From Streptomyces sp. CG1 (GTDB taxonomy: Bacteria; Actinomycetota; Actinomycetes; Streptomycetales; Streptomycetaceae), in the NCBI RefSeq assembly GCF_041080625.1, contig NZ_CP163518.1:2170001-2234000 (forward strand): a stretch of 64,000 nt of DNA. Direction: 5' to 3'. Shown here in pieces: positions 1-8,193 of the stretch (positions are counted from its first letter, which is position 1; each line of letters begins with the position of its first letter). The position numbers and the translations under genes are program-made. The notes under the pieces were generated by a model, which saw only the letters and a list, made by a program, of their open reading frames with translations, was not told where the DNA came from and searched no databases.

Positions 1-730
1 TCGGCTGGCCTTTGTGGTCGATCACCTCGGCGAGGTTGAGCACCTGACGCTTGGTGTCCTGCCCGGAGACCTCCAGGATCTCCTCCGTGGAACCGCTGAG
101 CCGGTTCATCACACCGAGCGCGGTGAAGCCGTCGCCGCCGAGCTGGAGCACGACGTGGTGCAGCAGTCCGTCCACGACGCGGGCGCGCACGGTCACGTCG
201 TCGACCGGTCCTGGCACCAGGAACCGCAGGGTGTCGACGACATGGATGAAGTCGTCCAGGATCATCGAGCGCGGTTCCTCGGGCAACCCGATCCGGTTCT
301 TCTGCATGAGGATCAGCTCGCGCGGGTGGTCCAGGCACTGCGCGTACCCGGGGGCGTACCGGCGGTTGAAGCCGACGAAGAGGGAGACCCCGCGCTGCTC
401 GGCGAGACGCACCAGCCGTTCGGAGTCGGCGAGTTCGTAGGCGAGCGGCTTGTCCACGTACGTCGGTACGCCTGCCTGGAGCAGCCGGGTGACGATCTCG
501 GGGTGGACGGCGGTCGGCGCGTGCACGAAGGCCGCGTCGAGGCCCGCCGCGAGCAGGGAGTCGAGCGTGGTGTGCCGCCGGCCGGCGGGCAGGTGCAGGG
601 TGTCCGCGACCCGGTCGAGGGTGGCGGGCGTCCGGGTCTGCAGATGCAGGTCGACCCCCGGCTGCGTGCCCAGCACCGGCAGGTATGCCTTCTGCGCGAT
701 GTCCCCGAGTCCGATGCAGCCGACCTTCAC
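1..730 (-). CDS. Gfo/Idh/MocA-family oxidoreductase (3' end outside window)
   Basis: Reading from a GTG at 730, the first 243 codons are open to the window edge. The N-terminus has a Rossmann nucleotide loop (IGLGDIAQKAYLPVL, residues about 5-19), then YVDKPLAYE, which carries the DKP form of the family's EKP motif that positions the nicotinamide. FNRRYAPGY follows, as expected. Such enzymes oxidise or reduce sugars or cyclitols with NAD(P). The substrate cannot be told from this part. The gene is convergent with nothing visible and lies 10 bp downstream of the FAD monooxygenase gene on the same strand, so the two may be co-transcribed. The C-terminus is missing only because the window ends. 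Confidence 0.85.
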   Translation of the reverse strand, partial: MKVGCIGLGDIAQKAYLPVLGTQPGVDLHLQTRTPATLDRVADTLHLPAGRRHTTLDSLLAAGLDAAFVHAPTAVHPEIVTRLLQAGVPTYVDKPLAYELADSERLVRLAEQRGVSLFVGFNRRYAPGYAQCLDHPRELILMQKNRIGLPEEPRSMILDDFIHVVDTLRFLVPGPVDDVTVRARVVDGLLHHVVLQLGGDGFTALGVMNRLSGSTEEILEVSGQDTKRQVLNLAEVIDHKGQP

Positions 731-740
731 GTGCTCTCCC

Positions 741-1916
741 CTACGGCTTTCCGGCGATGGTCTTCCCGGCAGCATAAGGGGGCCGCCAGTCGGCGATGCC
801 GTCGAAACCACGCAGGAAGAGCGCGGGTCCGGCCTTCGACAGGGCCGCGACGACGATGTCGCGTACGGCGACGGCGGCGGGGTTGCCGGCCATGTTCAGG
901 CGGGCGACCCTGACGGCCTGGCGGGCGATCGCGGTGGTGCGCGGGAGGCGGGCGGCGGTGTACGCGGCCAGGTCGTCGCCGTGGTGGGCGAGTACGATCG
1001 CGTCCTCGATGGCCTGGTTGCCGCCCTGGCCGAGGGTCGGCGGCATGGCGTGGGCGGCGTCCCCGAGCAGGGCGACCCGGCCCAAGTGGTGGGCGGGCAG
1101 GGGCGTGGCGATGTGGTGGACGTCGTGCCGGAGCACATCCTCGGGACGGGCGGCGGCGAGGACGGCCGGGACGGGGTCGTGCCAGTCGCCGAACCGGCGC
1201 AGGAGTTCGGCCTTCTCGTCGTCCGGCGGCCGCTCGCCCGCCGGGGTCGTGGCGGCCGCGTAGGCGTAGACACGGCCGTCCTTGAGCGGGTGTGTGCCCC
1301 AGATGCGGCCCCGCCCCCAGGTCTCGTGCGAGGCGAACTCCACGCCGGGCACCGGGATGAGCACCCGCCAGGTGGTGAACCCCGCGTACACCGGGCCGGG
1401 GTGGAGCGGGAAAAGAACCCTGCGGACACGGGAGTTGATGCCGTCCGCGCCGACCACCAGCTCGGCCTCCAGCTCCTGCCCGCCGACGCTCACCCGGGCG
1501 GGCCGTCGGCTGTCCCCGGGGCCGTCGAGGGTCGCGGCTGCCGCGGTGCGGACGGCGCCGGGCGGGAGCAGGGCGGCGAGCCGGTCGATCAGGGTGGCGC
1601 GGGGCAGCAGGACCAGTGGCCCGCCGAAGCGGGCGGCGGCGGCCTCGGCGCTGGAACGCGACAGCCAGCGCCCACCCGGAGTGCGCAGCCCACCGTCTCC
1701 CTGCCAGGCGGCGAGGTCGCGGATCTCGTCGCCGATGCCGAGCACGTCCAGGGCGCGCAGGGCGTTGGGGGCCAGGGAGATGGCCGCGCCGACCGGTTCC
1801 AGGGAGGGGGCTCGCTCCAGCACGGTCACGTCCCAGCCTCTGCCGTGCAGGGCCGCCGCCGCGGTCAGGCCTCCGATTCCGCCGCCGATGACGATCGCGC
1901 GCGCCGACTGTGGCAT
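741..1916 (-). CDS. FAD-dependent monooxygenase (class A aromatic hydroxylase type)
   Basis: A 391-aa flavoprotein. Residues 9-16 give the GxGxxG dinucleotide loop (IGGGIGGL) and a glutamate at the end of the second strand (VLERAPS). A GADGINSRVR segment matches the DG motif, and GDAAHAMPPTLGQGGNQ is the GD motif that binds the FAD ribityl chain. Length and motif order fit the PHBH/UbiH superfamily, which hydroxylates or epoxidises small organic substrates using NAD(P)H and O2. The substrate is unknown. The gene is divergent from a TetR gene, and the 100-bp gap holds three palindromes, so substrate-inducible repression by that TetR protein is the likely control (inference). Confidence 0.9.
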   Translation of the reverse strand: MPQSARAIVIGGGIGGLTAAAALHGRGWDVTVLERAPSLEPVGAAISLAPNALRALDVLGIGDEIRDLAAWQGDGGLRTPGGRWLSRSSAEAAAARFGGPLVLLPRATLIDRLAALLPPGAVRTAAAATLDGPGDSRRPARVSVGGQELEAELVVGADGINSRVRRVLFPLHPGPVYAGFTTWRVLIPVPGVEFASHETWGRGRIWGTHPLKDGRVYAYAAATTPAGERPPDDEKAELLRRFGDWHDPVPAVLAAARPEDVLRHDVHHIATPLPAHHLGRVALLGDAAHAMPPTLGQGGNQAIEDAIVLAHHGDDLAAYTAARLPRTTAIARQAVRVARLNMAGNPAAVAVRDIVVAALSKAGPALFLRGFDGIADWRPPYAAGKTIAGKP

Positions 1917-1932
1917 GGCTCCTCCCGGATCC

Positions 1933-1997
1933 GTGTACTACGGCTGTAGTACACACAACTCTACTACAGCCGTAGTACACGCACTACAGTCGTAGTG
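1933..1997. promoter_or_regulatory. Three tandem TetR-type operator palindromes
   Basis: Three inverted repeats share the pattern ACTAC-N4-GTAGT. Site 1 (1933-1954) is a 22-bp palindrome with arms GTGTACTAC and GTAGTACAC. Site 2 (1962-1977) has arms TACTAC and GTAGTA. Site 3 (1982-1997) has arms CACTAC and GTAGTG. Their centres are 26 and 20 bp apart. They fill the gap between the divergent monooxygenase and TetR genes, so they probably serve both promoters and autoregulation. The assignment to this TetR protein rests on position only. Confidence 0.8.
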
Positions 1998-2016
1998 ACG
2001 CAGGTAGGGTCGGCTC

Positions 2017-2607
2017 ATGTCCGTACGCACCCCCGGCGCCTCCCGTGCCGATCTCGTCGCCGACGCCGCCCTGGCCCTGCTCGCCGAGCGCGGGATGCGC
2101 GGGCTGACGCACCGCGCCGTGGACGAGGCGGCCGGGCTGCCGCCCGGCTCGACCTCGAACGTGGCCCGCACCCGGCAGGCGCTGCTGGAACTCGCGGTAC
2201 GACGGCATGCCGAACGCGAGGGACGAGTGCTGGATCTGACGGAGACGCCGGATCCGAGCGCCGGTCCCGACGCGCTGGCCGACGGGCTGGCCCTCGCCGT
2301 GCACCGCTCCCTGACCGAGGGCCGCGAGCTGCTGATCGCCCGCTACGAACTCGCTCTGGAGGCCACCCGCCGTCCCGAGCTACGGGCCTTCTACGACCGG
2401 ACCGGGGCCGTCTTCAAGGAACAGCTGGCCGCCCTGCTCACCGCCGTGGGCTCGCCCGACCCGGCGCGGCATGTGCTGTCCCTGGTCGCCTGGGCCGACG
2501 GGTTGATGTTCTCGTGCGCGGCGGGTTCGTTCAGCGCCGAGGTGCCGGGCCTGGCGGAAGTGCGGGCGGGGCTGCGGGAGTTGCTGGCCGGAATGCTGGG
2601 CCGGTGA
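2017..2607 (+). CDS. TetR-family transcriptional regulator
   Basis: A 196-aa protein with an N-terminal TetR helix-turn-helix: a first helix of the ADLVADAALALLAERG type (residues about 10-25), then GLTHRAVDEAAGLPPGSTSN (about 29-48) with the usual recognition-helix layout. The rest is an alpha-helical ligand-binding and dimerisation domain without a recognisable ligand signature. The ATG at 2017 follows an AGGG stretch about 8 bp upstream. The gene is divergent from the FAD monooxygenase gene and preceded by three palindromes, so it is most likely the local repressor of that enzyme and of itself. It is complete, with no sign of damage. Confidence 0.88.
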   Translation: MSVRTPGASRADLVADAALALLAERGMRGLTHRAVDEAAGLPPGSTSNVARTRQALLELAVRRHAEREGRVLDLTETPDPSAGPDALADGLALAVHRSLTEGRELLIARYELALEATRRPELRAFYDRTGAVFKEQLAALLTAVGSPDPARHVLSLVAWADGLMFSCAAGSFSAEVPGLAEVRAGLRELLAGMLGR

Positions 2608-2673
2608 ACGACGACGACCCCGTGGACCGACGGCGACAGCGACGGCCCGACGTCACCCTCGATACCGCGAAAA

Positions 2674-2708
2674 CCCCCGTACGGGGCACGAGATCACCCG
2701 TGCGGGGG
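2674..2708 (+). terminator. Hairpin terminator after the TetR gene
   Basis: A 12-bp stem (arms at 2674-2685 and 2697-2708, CCCCCGTACGGG and CCCGTGCGGGGG, one G-T wobble) with an 11-nt loop lies 67 bp after the TetR stop. It has no long T tract, which is usual for Streptomyces terminators. Confidence 0.6.
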
Positions 2709-2764
2709 CGTCACCGTCGGCTCACTGCTGCCAAGCCGGGGGCCGACCCAGCAGAGTTGCGCGG

Positions 2765-3238
2765 GTGCATCGAACGACGACCACCGCAGCGCTCCTGGTC
2801 ACCGTGGCCGTCTCGGCCCTCGCCGGCTGTGTGACGCTACAGCGCCCGGCGCCCCCCGCGCCGCCTCCGGACCCGGCACCCGCGCTGCCGACGGTGCCCC
2901 GGCCGGACGGCAGCGCGGAGCCCCGGGTGGTGCAGGCACCGGCTCGGGAGGCCCTGGAGATGACCGGCCCGTCCCGGCATCCGAATCACCCGGCTCCGCC
3001 CTCCCCGCGGCACCCGACCGAGGCGCCCCCGGTCACCCATCGGCCACCGGTCGCCCCAGCCGCTCCCCCACACCCACGCCCCCACCCCGAGATCCCCCGG
3101 CAGCCACACACCGACGACCCGGTCCTGCCCAACCCGGCCCCGAAAGCCCCGGGCGTGTGCGCCCTCGGCAGGCAGTACGGCGGCTGGCGGGAGGACAGCC
3201 CGGAGTCCCAGATCTGCGACCAGACGTACGGCCACTGA
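2765..3238 (+). CDS. Proline-rich small lipoprotein, function unknown
   Basis: A 157-aa product from a GTG. The N-terminus is a lipoprotein signal: HRTTT, a hydrophobic stretch, then the lipobox LAGC with Cys22. Residues 25-125 are a low-complexity Pro/Ala/His-rich linker, as if spanning the cell wall. The last 27 residues are different: they contain two cysteines (VCALGRQYGGWREDS and ICDQTYGH) and look like a compact conserved tail. It is expected to be anchored to the outer face of the membrane. No function is recognised. It stands alone between a terminator and a convergent gene. Confidence 0.65.
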   Translation: MHRTTTTAALLVTVAVSALAGCVTLQRPAPPAPPPDPAPALPTVPRPDGSAEPRVVQAPAREALEMTGPSRHPNHPAPPSPRHPTEAPPVTHRPPVAPAAPPHPRPHPEIPRQPHTDDPVLPNPAPKAPGVCALGRQYGGWREDSPESQICDQTYGH

Positions 3239-3344
3239 CAGGCGCCGGCCGGGCAGCTTCCCTGGGAGCGCGGGGAACTGCGCGACCAGCCACGACGGCG
3301 CAGCAGACGCCTGACGACATAGCGCGGCACCAGCCGCCGCGCGC

Positions 3345-3824
3345 CTAGCCGGCCTCCCCCAATCGCAGCTCCAGCCGGCCGATCGCAGCCCTGACCCCGT
3401 CCCCATAACCGTCGTCGGCCAGAGCGCCGGCGGCCCGGCGAGCCCGGCGCAGATGGCTTCGGGCGGCCTCGGAGCGGCCCAGCTTGACGTAGTCCGCGGC
3501 CAGATTGAGGTGCAGGGAGGGGAAGAAGCCCCGGATGCTCCGCGGGTCGCCGTCGGAGTCGCCGGGCCCGTCGGCCAGCTCCTCCGCCGCGGACAACGCC
3601 CGGAGATCCCAGGCGAGTTCGTCCTCCGGGTCGTCGTGGGTGTCCGCCAGGTAGTGGGCCAGGGTGCAGCGGTGCAGCGGCTTGCCGGCCTCGCCGATCT
3701 CCGTCCACAGGTCGAGGAAGCGGCGGCGGGCCTCCTCGCGGTCACCACCGTGGTGCAGCATCACGACCTGCCCGATCCGCGTCAGCATGGCGTCCGGTGC
3801 CGCCTGCCCTTGTTGCTCCGCCAC
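3345..3824 (-). CDS. Helical repeat (TPR-like) protein, function unknown
   Basis: A 159-aa protein made almost wholly of amphipathic helices. HGGDREEARRRFLDLWTEIG, HRCTLAHYLADTHDD and NLAADYVKLGRSEAARSHLR have the spacing of tetratricopeptide repeats, with small residues at the packing positions. No catalytic motif, signal peptide or membrane segment is visible. It resembles conserved actinomycete proteins of this size that have no known role. It is 127 bp from the ung gene on the same strand, so read-through from ung is possible. Confidence 0.7.
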   Translation of the reverse strand: MAEQQGQAAPDAMLTRIGQVVMLHHGGDREEARRRFLDLWTEIGEAGKPLHRCTLAHYLADTHDDPEDELAWDLRALSAAEELADGPGDSDGDPRSIRGFFPSLHLNLAADYVKLGRSEAARSHLRRARRAAGALADDGYGDGVRAAIGRLELRLGEAG

Positions 3825-3951
3825 GGGTGCCCTCCGGGGGTTGCCGGGTTGTCTGCTGCCGACGCTAATCGGCGCGGTCGGGATTCGCTGTCAGGCGGCG
3901 CCGTTGTGGTGTGGGCCGGTAGCCGGCAATGGACCCCGGCGCGGGAGCCCG

Positions 3952-4635
3952 TCAGCCCAGGTTCGGGATCCGCCAGTCGATCGGGTCATGCCCCTGCAAG
4001 GCGATCGCCTCGTTGATCTGGGTGAACGGGTGGGAGCCGAAGAACTTCTTCGCGGAGAGGGGGGAGGGGTGCGCGCCCTTGACCACCGCGTGCCGCTTCT
4101 CGTCGATCAGCGGCAGCTTCTTCTGCGCGTAGTTGCCCCAGAGGACGAAGACCGCCGGATCGGGACGGGAGACCACCGCGCGGATCACTGCGTCGGTGAA
4201 CTTCTCCCAGCCCCTGCCCTTGTGCGAGTTGGCCTCGCCGGCCCGGACGGTCAGCACCGCGTTCAGCAGCAGGACGCCCTGCTCGGCCCATGGCATCAGA
4301 TAGCCGTTGTCAGGGACGGGCAGGCCCAGCTCCTCCTGCATCTCCTTGTAGATGTTCCGCAGGGAGGGCGGGGTCTTCACACCGGGGCGGACCGAGAAGC
4401 ACAGGCCGTGGCCCTGGCCCTCGCCGTGGTACGGGTCCTGGCCGAGGACCAGGACCTTGACCTTGTCGTACGGCGTCGCCGCCAGCGCGGCGAAGACCTC
4501 CTCGCGCGGCGGGTACACGGGACCCCTCGCCCGCTCCTCCTCGACGAACTCGGTCAGCTCCTTGAAGTAGGGCTGCTGCAGCTCGTCACCCAGAACCCCG
4601 CGCCAGGACTCGGGCAGCATGGCGATGTCGGTCAC
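3952..4635 (-). CDS. ung: Uracil-DNA glycosylase, family 1
   Basis: A 227-aa protein of normal Ung length. It removes uracil from DNA at the start of base-excision repair. The water-activating loop GQDPYHGEGQGHGLCFSV is present with the catalytic Asp, followed by the Pro-rich loop (TPPSLRNI), the uracil-recognition strand around LLLNAVLTV with its Asn, and the minor-groove intercalation loop GAHPSPLSAKKFFGSHPF with the catalytic His. The GTG at 4635 gives the family's usual N-terminus. All key residues are present. Confidence 0.97.
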   Translation of the reverse strand: MTDIAMLPESWRGVLGDELQQPYFKELTEFVEEERARGPVYPPREEVFAALAATPYDKVKVLVLGQDPYHGEGQGHGLCFSVRPGVKTPPSLRNIYKEMQEELGLPVPDNGYLMPWAEQGVLLLNAVLTVRAGEANSHKGRGWEKFTDAVIRAVVSRPDPAVFVLWGNYAQKKLPLIDEKRHAVVKGAHPSPLSAKKFFGSHPFTQINEAIALQGHDPIDWRIPNLG

Positions 4636-4732
4636 GTCAACGTCCTCACGATGTCAATCAACTACGGCGTGCGGTCACTTGCAGGATTCAGAACCTACAG
4701 GCGACCACTGACAACCGCTGACCGAGGCGGAT

Positions 4733-6319
4733 TCACCAGCTGGTCTTGCGGTGCAGGGCCCACATCGTCATGATCGTCGACGGGTCGAGGGCCTGCTCGC
4801 CGCCGGAGATGTCGTCGCTGGCGGCGATGAACTGCCGGCCCTGCCACAGCGGGATCAGCCGCGCGTCGTTCACGAGGATCTGCTGGGCCGACTCCATGTC
4901 CTTGACCGTCTGGGCGCGGTCGCTCTCCGCGCGGGAGTGGGGCAGCAGCGTGTCGGTGATCTCCTTGGACGGATACGGCGTACCGAGCGCGTTGTGGTCG
5001 CCGACGAACGGGGCGATGAAGTTGTCCGCGTCGGGGAAGTCCGGGAACCAGCCGCGGCCGAACACCGGATACTCGCCGTTCTGGTAGCCGACCACATAGG
5101 TCTTCCAGGGGCGGCTCTTGAGCGTGACGGTGAACAGGCCGGAGGCCTCCAGCTGCCGCTTCAGCTCCTGGAACATCAGCGCCGTCTCGGAGCCGTAGCG
5201 GTCGGTGGTGTACCAGAGGGTCAGCGGGACGGGCTGGTGGATGCCCGCGTCGGAGAGGATCTTGCGGGCCTTGGGCACGCTCGGGTCGCCGTAGTCGTCG
5301 AAGAAGCCGGTGGTGTGTCCGGTCAGGCCCTTGGGGACCATCGAGTACAGCGGGTCGACGGTGTCCTTGTAGACCTTGTGCGCGATCGCGCCCCGGTCGA
5401 CGACCTGCGCCACGGCCTTGCGTACGGCGGGCTGCTTGGCCCAGGGGTCCTTGGGGTTGAACACCAGGTAGCTGATGTCGGTGCCGGTGCCGTCGACGAG
5501 CTGGAGGTTGCTGTTGCCGTGCTGCTGGAGGGCGACGATGTCGTCGGCGGCGAGGCCGCGGTAGGTGACGTCGATCTGCTTGTCGCGCAGCGCCTTGACC
5601 ATGCCGGCCGAGTCCTGGAAGTAGCGGATGGTCACCGCGTCGTTCTGCCGCTTGGCGAAGCCCTCGTAGTTCCCGTTGCCGACGAGGACGGCCTGCTTGT
5701 CCTCGTCGTAGGACTTCAGCTCGTAGGGTCCGGAGCCGTAGACCGTGTCGTCCTTGCGCAGGGAGTCTGCCGGGTAGTCGTCCGGGTCGACGACGGACAT
5801 GGCGGGGGTGGCCAGCACGAACGGGAAGGTGGCGTCGGGCTGGTTGAGCTGGAAGACGACGTCACGGTCGCCGAGCGCCTGCACCCGGTCCAGGCTGCCG
5901 AGCAGTCCTGCGGGCCCGCCGGGGGCGTTGATCTTGCGGATGCGGTCGATGGAGTACTTGACGGCCTGGGCGTTCAGCGGGTTGCCGTCGGCGAACTTCA
6001 GGCCCGGCCGGAGCGTGCAGCGGTAGGTGCGGCTCGAGGAGTCGGTGAAGGAGCAGCTCTGGGCGGCGTCGGGCTGGGGGGTGGTGGCACCGTTGGGGTA
6101 GGCGAGCAGCGTCTGGAAGATGTTCCGGTACAGCTCCCAGGAGCCGTCCCAGGCACCGGCGGGATCGAGCGTGCTGGGGGCGCTGGTGGTACCCACGACG
6201 ATCGGTCCCTTGCCGCCGCCGTCGCCGCTGGACAGCAGACCGCAGCCGGTGGCCACCAGGGACAGGGACGCGATCGCCGCGACTCTCCGCAGGAATCGGT
6301 TCCGGTTGAACACGCGCAC
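4733..6319 (-). CDS. ABC transporter substrate-binding lipoprotein (peptide/nickel family 5)
   Basis: A 528-aa extracellular solute-binding protein. The GTG start gives a signal with positive residues (RNRFLRR), a hydrophobic core and the lipobox VATGC. The mature part follows the SBP family 5 pattern: TSAPSTLDPAGAWDG, SFTDSSSRTYRCTLRPGLKFADG (split here as two motifs), and a KYSIDRI helix. It would bind an oligopeptide or similar ligand outside the cell for a DPP/OPP-type importer. No permease or ATPase gene is adjacent, so it is an orphan in this window or is served by a transporter elsewhere. Confidence 0.9.
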   Translation of the reverse strand: MRVFNRNRFLRRVAAIASLSLVATGCGLLSSGDGGGKGPIVVGTTSAPSTLDPAGAWDGSWELYRNIFQTLLAYPNGATTPQPDAAQSCSFTDSSSRTYRCTLRPGLKFADGNPLNAQAVKYSIDRIRKINAPGGPAGLLGSLDRVQALGDRDVVFQLNQPDATFPFVLATPAMSVVDPDDYPADSLRKDDTVYGSGPYELKSYDEDKQAVLVGNGNYEGFAKRQNDAVTIRYFQDSAGMVKALRDKQIDVTYRGLAADDIVALQQHGNSNLQLVDGTGTDISYLVFNPKDPWAKQPAVRKAVAQVVDRGAIAHKVYKDTVDPLYSMVPKGLTGHTTGFFDDYGDPSVPKARKILSDAGIHQPVPLTLWYTTDRYGSETALMFQELKRQLEASGLFTVTLKSRPWKTYVVGYQNGEYPVFGRGWFPDFPDADNFIAPFVGDHNALGTPYPSKEITDTLLPHSRAESDRAQTVKDMESAQQILVNDARLIPLWQGRQFIAASDDISGGEQALDPSTIMTMWALHRKTSW

Positions 6320-6461
6320 GCTCCTCGATCTGCCATACCAAGGGTCGGCAGACGATACCGCAGCGTTCGAGCGCCTGAACCTCCCCCTGAAACAGGACTT
6401 CTTGATCGATTTCGCTTTGACGACGTTGTCAGTCCGCTGTGCGGACCCGATGGGGTGTTCC

Positions 6462-6491
6462 GGGCACCGATCCGTCCGGAAATCGGCGCCC
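6462..6491 (-). terminator. Hairpin downstream of the SDR gene
   Basis: Arms GGGCACCGAT (6462-6471) and ATCGGCGCCC (6482-6491) pair with a single mismatch, starting 11 bp after the stop of the reductase gene at 6502. A second small perfect hairpin (GTCCGC-TGT-GCGGAC, 6432-6446) follows. Together they probably end the two-gene reductase transcript. Confidence 0.5.
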
Positions 6492-6501
6492 GGAAGGTTG
6501 C

Positions 6502-7272
6502 TCAGGCTCCCACGCCGGCGTTCAGGAAGATGCCGCCGTCCACGACGAGCGTCTGACCGGTGATCCAGTCGGACTGCCCGGAGGTGAGGAAGGCCGCGGC
6601 CCCGCCGATGTCGGAGGGCACGCCGAGTCGGCCCAGCGGGTAGGCGGCGGCCGCCTCCTCCTCGCGGTTCTCGTACAGGGCCTGGGCGAACTTGGTCTTG
6701 ACCACGGCCGGGGCGATCGCGTTGACCCGCACCTTCGGCGCGAACTCGTGCGCCAGCTGCTGGGTCAGGTTGATCATCGCGGCCTTGCTGACGCCGTAGG
6801 CGCCGATGAACGGCGAGGGGGCGAGACCCGCGATCGAGGCGATGTTGACGATCGCGCCGCCGTTTTCCTTCTGCCAGGCGTGCCAGGTCTTCTGGGCGAA
6901 GCCGAGCGCGGAGATCACGTTGGTCTCGAAGACCTTGCGGGCGACGTTGAGGTCGAGGTCGGCGATCGGCCCGAAGACCGGGTTGGTGCCCGCGTTGTTG
7001 ATCAGGAAGTCGACGCGGCCGAAGGCCTGCATGGTGCGCTCGACGGTCTCGGCCTGGTGGTCCAGGTCGTGCGCCTTGCCGGCGACGCCGATGACCCGGC
7101 CGGAACCGAGCTTCTCGACGGCCTCCTTCAGGGCGTCCTCGTTACGGCCGGTGATGCACACGCGGTCGCCGCGGGCGACGAGCGCCTCGGCGATGCCGTA
7201 GCCGATGCCGCGGCTGGCGCCCGTGACGAGGGCGACCTTGCCCGAGAGCTCGGGGAGTTCAGCGGAAGTCAT
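6502..7272 (-). CDS. SDR-family oxidoreductase
   Basis: A 256-aa classical short-chain dehydrogenase. VTGASRGIG (residues about 16-24) is the cofactor loop, with an Arg after strand 2 (ITGRNEDAL), which suggests NADP. NNAGTNPVFG is the NNAG motif, the catalytic Ser lies in NIASIAG, and YGVSK holds the Tyr and Lys. The C-terminus is normal. It starts 11 bp after the end of the neighbouring FabG-like gene, so the two form an operon. They probably act on related carbonyl or hydroxyacyl substrates, but the substrate cannot be named. Confidence 0.9.
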   Translation of the reverse strand: MTSAELPELSGKVALVTGASRGIGYGIAEALVARGDRVCITGRNEDALKEAVEKLGSGRVIGVAGKAHDLDHQAETVERTMQAFGRVDFLINNAGTNPVFGPIADLDLNVARKVFETNVISALGFAQKTWHAWQKENGGAIVNIASIAGLAPSPFIGAYGVSKAAMINLTQQLAHEFAPKVRVNAIAPAVVKTKFAQALYENREEEAAAAYPLGRLGVPSDIGGAAAFLTSGQSDWITGQTLVVDGGIFLNAGVGA

Positions 7273-7283
7273 GTACCTGTTCC

Positions 7284-8045
7284 TCAGTTGAGCGGTCCGC
7301 CGGCGACGTACAGCACCTGGCCGGAGACAAAGCCGGCCGCCTCGCCGGTGAAGAAGGCGATGGCGTTGGCGATGTCCTCGGGCTCGCCGACGCGCTGCAC
7401 GGGGATCTGGGTGGCGGCGGCCTTCTTGAAGTCGTCGAAGTCCATCTTGACGCGGTCGGCGGTGGCCTTGGTCATCTCGGTGGCGATGAAGCCGGGGGCG
7501 ACGGCGTTGGCGGTGATGCCGAACTTGCCCAGCTCGATGGCGAGGGTCTTGGTGAAGCCCTGCAGGCCGGCCTTGGCGGCGGAGTAGTTGGCCTGGCCGC
7601 GGTTGCCGAGCGCCGAGGACGAGGAGAGGTTGACGATCCGGCCGAAGCCCGCGTCGACCATGTGCTTCTGGACGGCCTTCGTCATCAGGAACGAGCCGCG
7701 CAGATGGACGCTCATGACGGTGTCCCAGTCGGAGACGCTCATCTTGAACAGCAGGTTGTCACGGAGCACGCCCGCGTTGTTGACCAGGATCGTCGGGGCG
7801 CCCAGCTCCTCGGCGATCCGGGCGACGGCGGCTTCGACCTGGGCCTCGTCGGAGACGTCGGCGCCGACCGCGATCGCCTTGCCGCCGGCGGCGGTGATCT
7901 TCTCGACGGTGTCCTTGCAGGCGGACTCGTCCAGATCGATCACGGCGACCGCGCGGCCCTCCGCGGCCAGCCGTACCGCGGTGGCGGCGCCGATGCCGCG
8001 CGCCGCGCCGGTGACGATCGCGACCCGCTGTTCAGTGGTGGACAT
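7284..8045 (-). CDS. fabG: 3-oxoacyl-ACP reductase-like SDR (FabG family)
   Basis: A 253-aa classical SDR: VTGAARGIG cofactor loop, NNAG motif in LVNNAGVLRDN, catalytic Ser in NLSSSSALG, and YSAAK with Tyr and Lys. VLRDNLLFKMSVSDWD and the GGPLN C-terminus are typical of FabG-like reductases. I chose the ATG at 8045 because GAGGAGAAG lies just upstream. A start at 8174 would add 43 residues unlike the family. It is the first gene of a two-gene SDR operon. A tandem repeat and a palindrome precede it. It is more likely a catabolic FabG homologue than the housekeeping enzyme, since no fatty acid synthase genes are nearby. Confidence 0.88.
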   Translation of the reverse strand: MSTTEQRVAIVTGAARGIGAATAVRLAAEGRAVAVIDLDESACKDTVEKITAAGGKAIAVGADVSDEAQVEAAVARIAEELGAPTILVNNAGVLRDNLLFKMSVSDWDTVMSVHLRGSFLMTKAVQKHMVDAGFGRIVNLSSSSALGNRGQANYSAAKAGLQGFTKTLAIELGKFGITANAVAPGFIATEMTKATADRVKMDFDDFKKAAATQIPVQRVGEPEDIANAIAFFTGEAAGFVSGQVLYVAGGPLN

Positions 8046-8062
8046 TGCTGCTTCTCCTCGCC

Positions 8063-8121
8063 CTTGAGAGAACCTGTCTGACTCTTGAGAGAGCCCGTCT
8101 GATGCGGTGAGCGACCGCTTA
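8063..8121 (-). promoter_or_regulatory. Tandem repeat and TNAGCGNNCGCTNA palindrome upstream of fabG-like gene
   Basis: Two 19-bp copies (8063-8081 and 8084-8102; CTTGAGAG...TGTCTGA type, three differences) repeat with a 21-bp period, about two helical turns, between the start codon and a palindrome. The palindrome at 8108-8121 reads T-N-AGCG-N2-CGCT-N-A, a form typical of TetR-type operators. Binding by a regulator is inferred from pattern and position. Confidence 0.45.
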
Positions 8122-8193
8122 GTACCTTCAGCACACGTGACGCTAGAAGCCCTGGCACCCGGTGTCAACGGCACACGGGGCCGGTGTGATCCA

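Noticed and set aside
4751..6556. Long plus-strand open frame opposite the solute-binding protein gene
   Set aside because: It mirrors the minus-strand gene codon by codon, has low-complexity Val/Gly-rich translation and no ribosome site. High GC keeps antisense frames open.
8063..8102. Possible CRISPR-like repeat
   Set aside because: Only two copies with 2 bp between them, no spacers and no cas genes.
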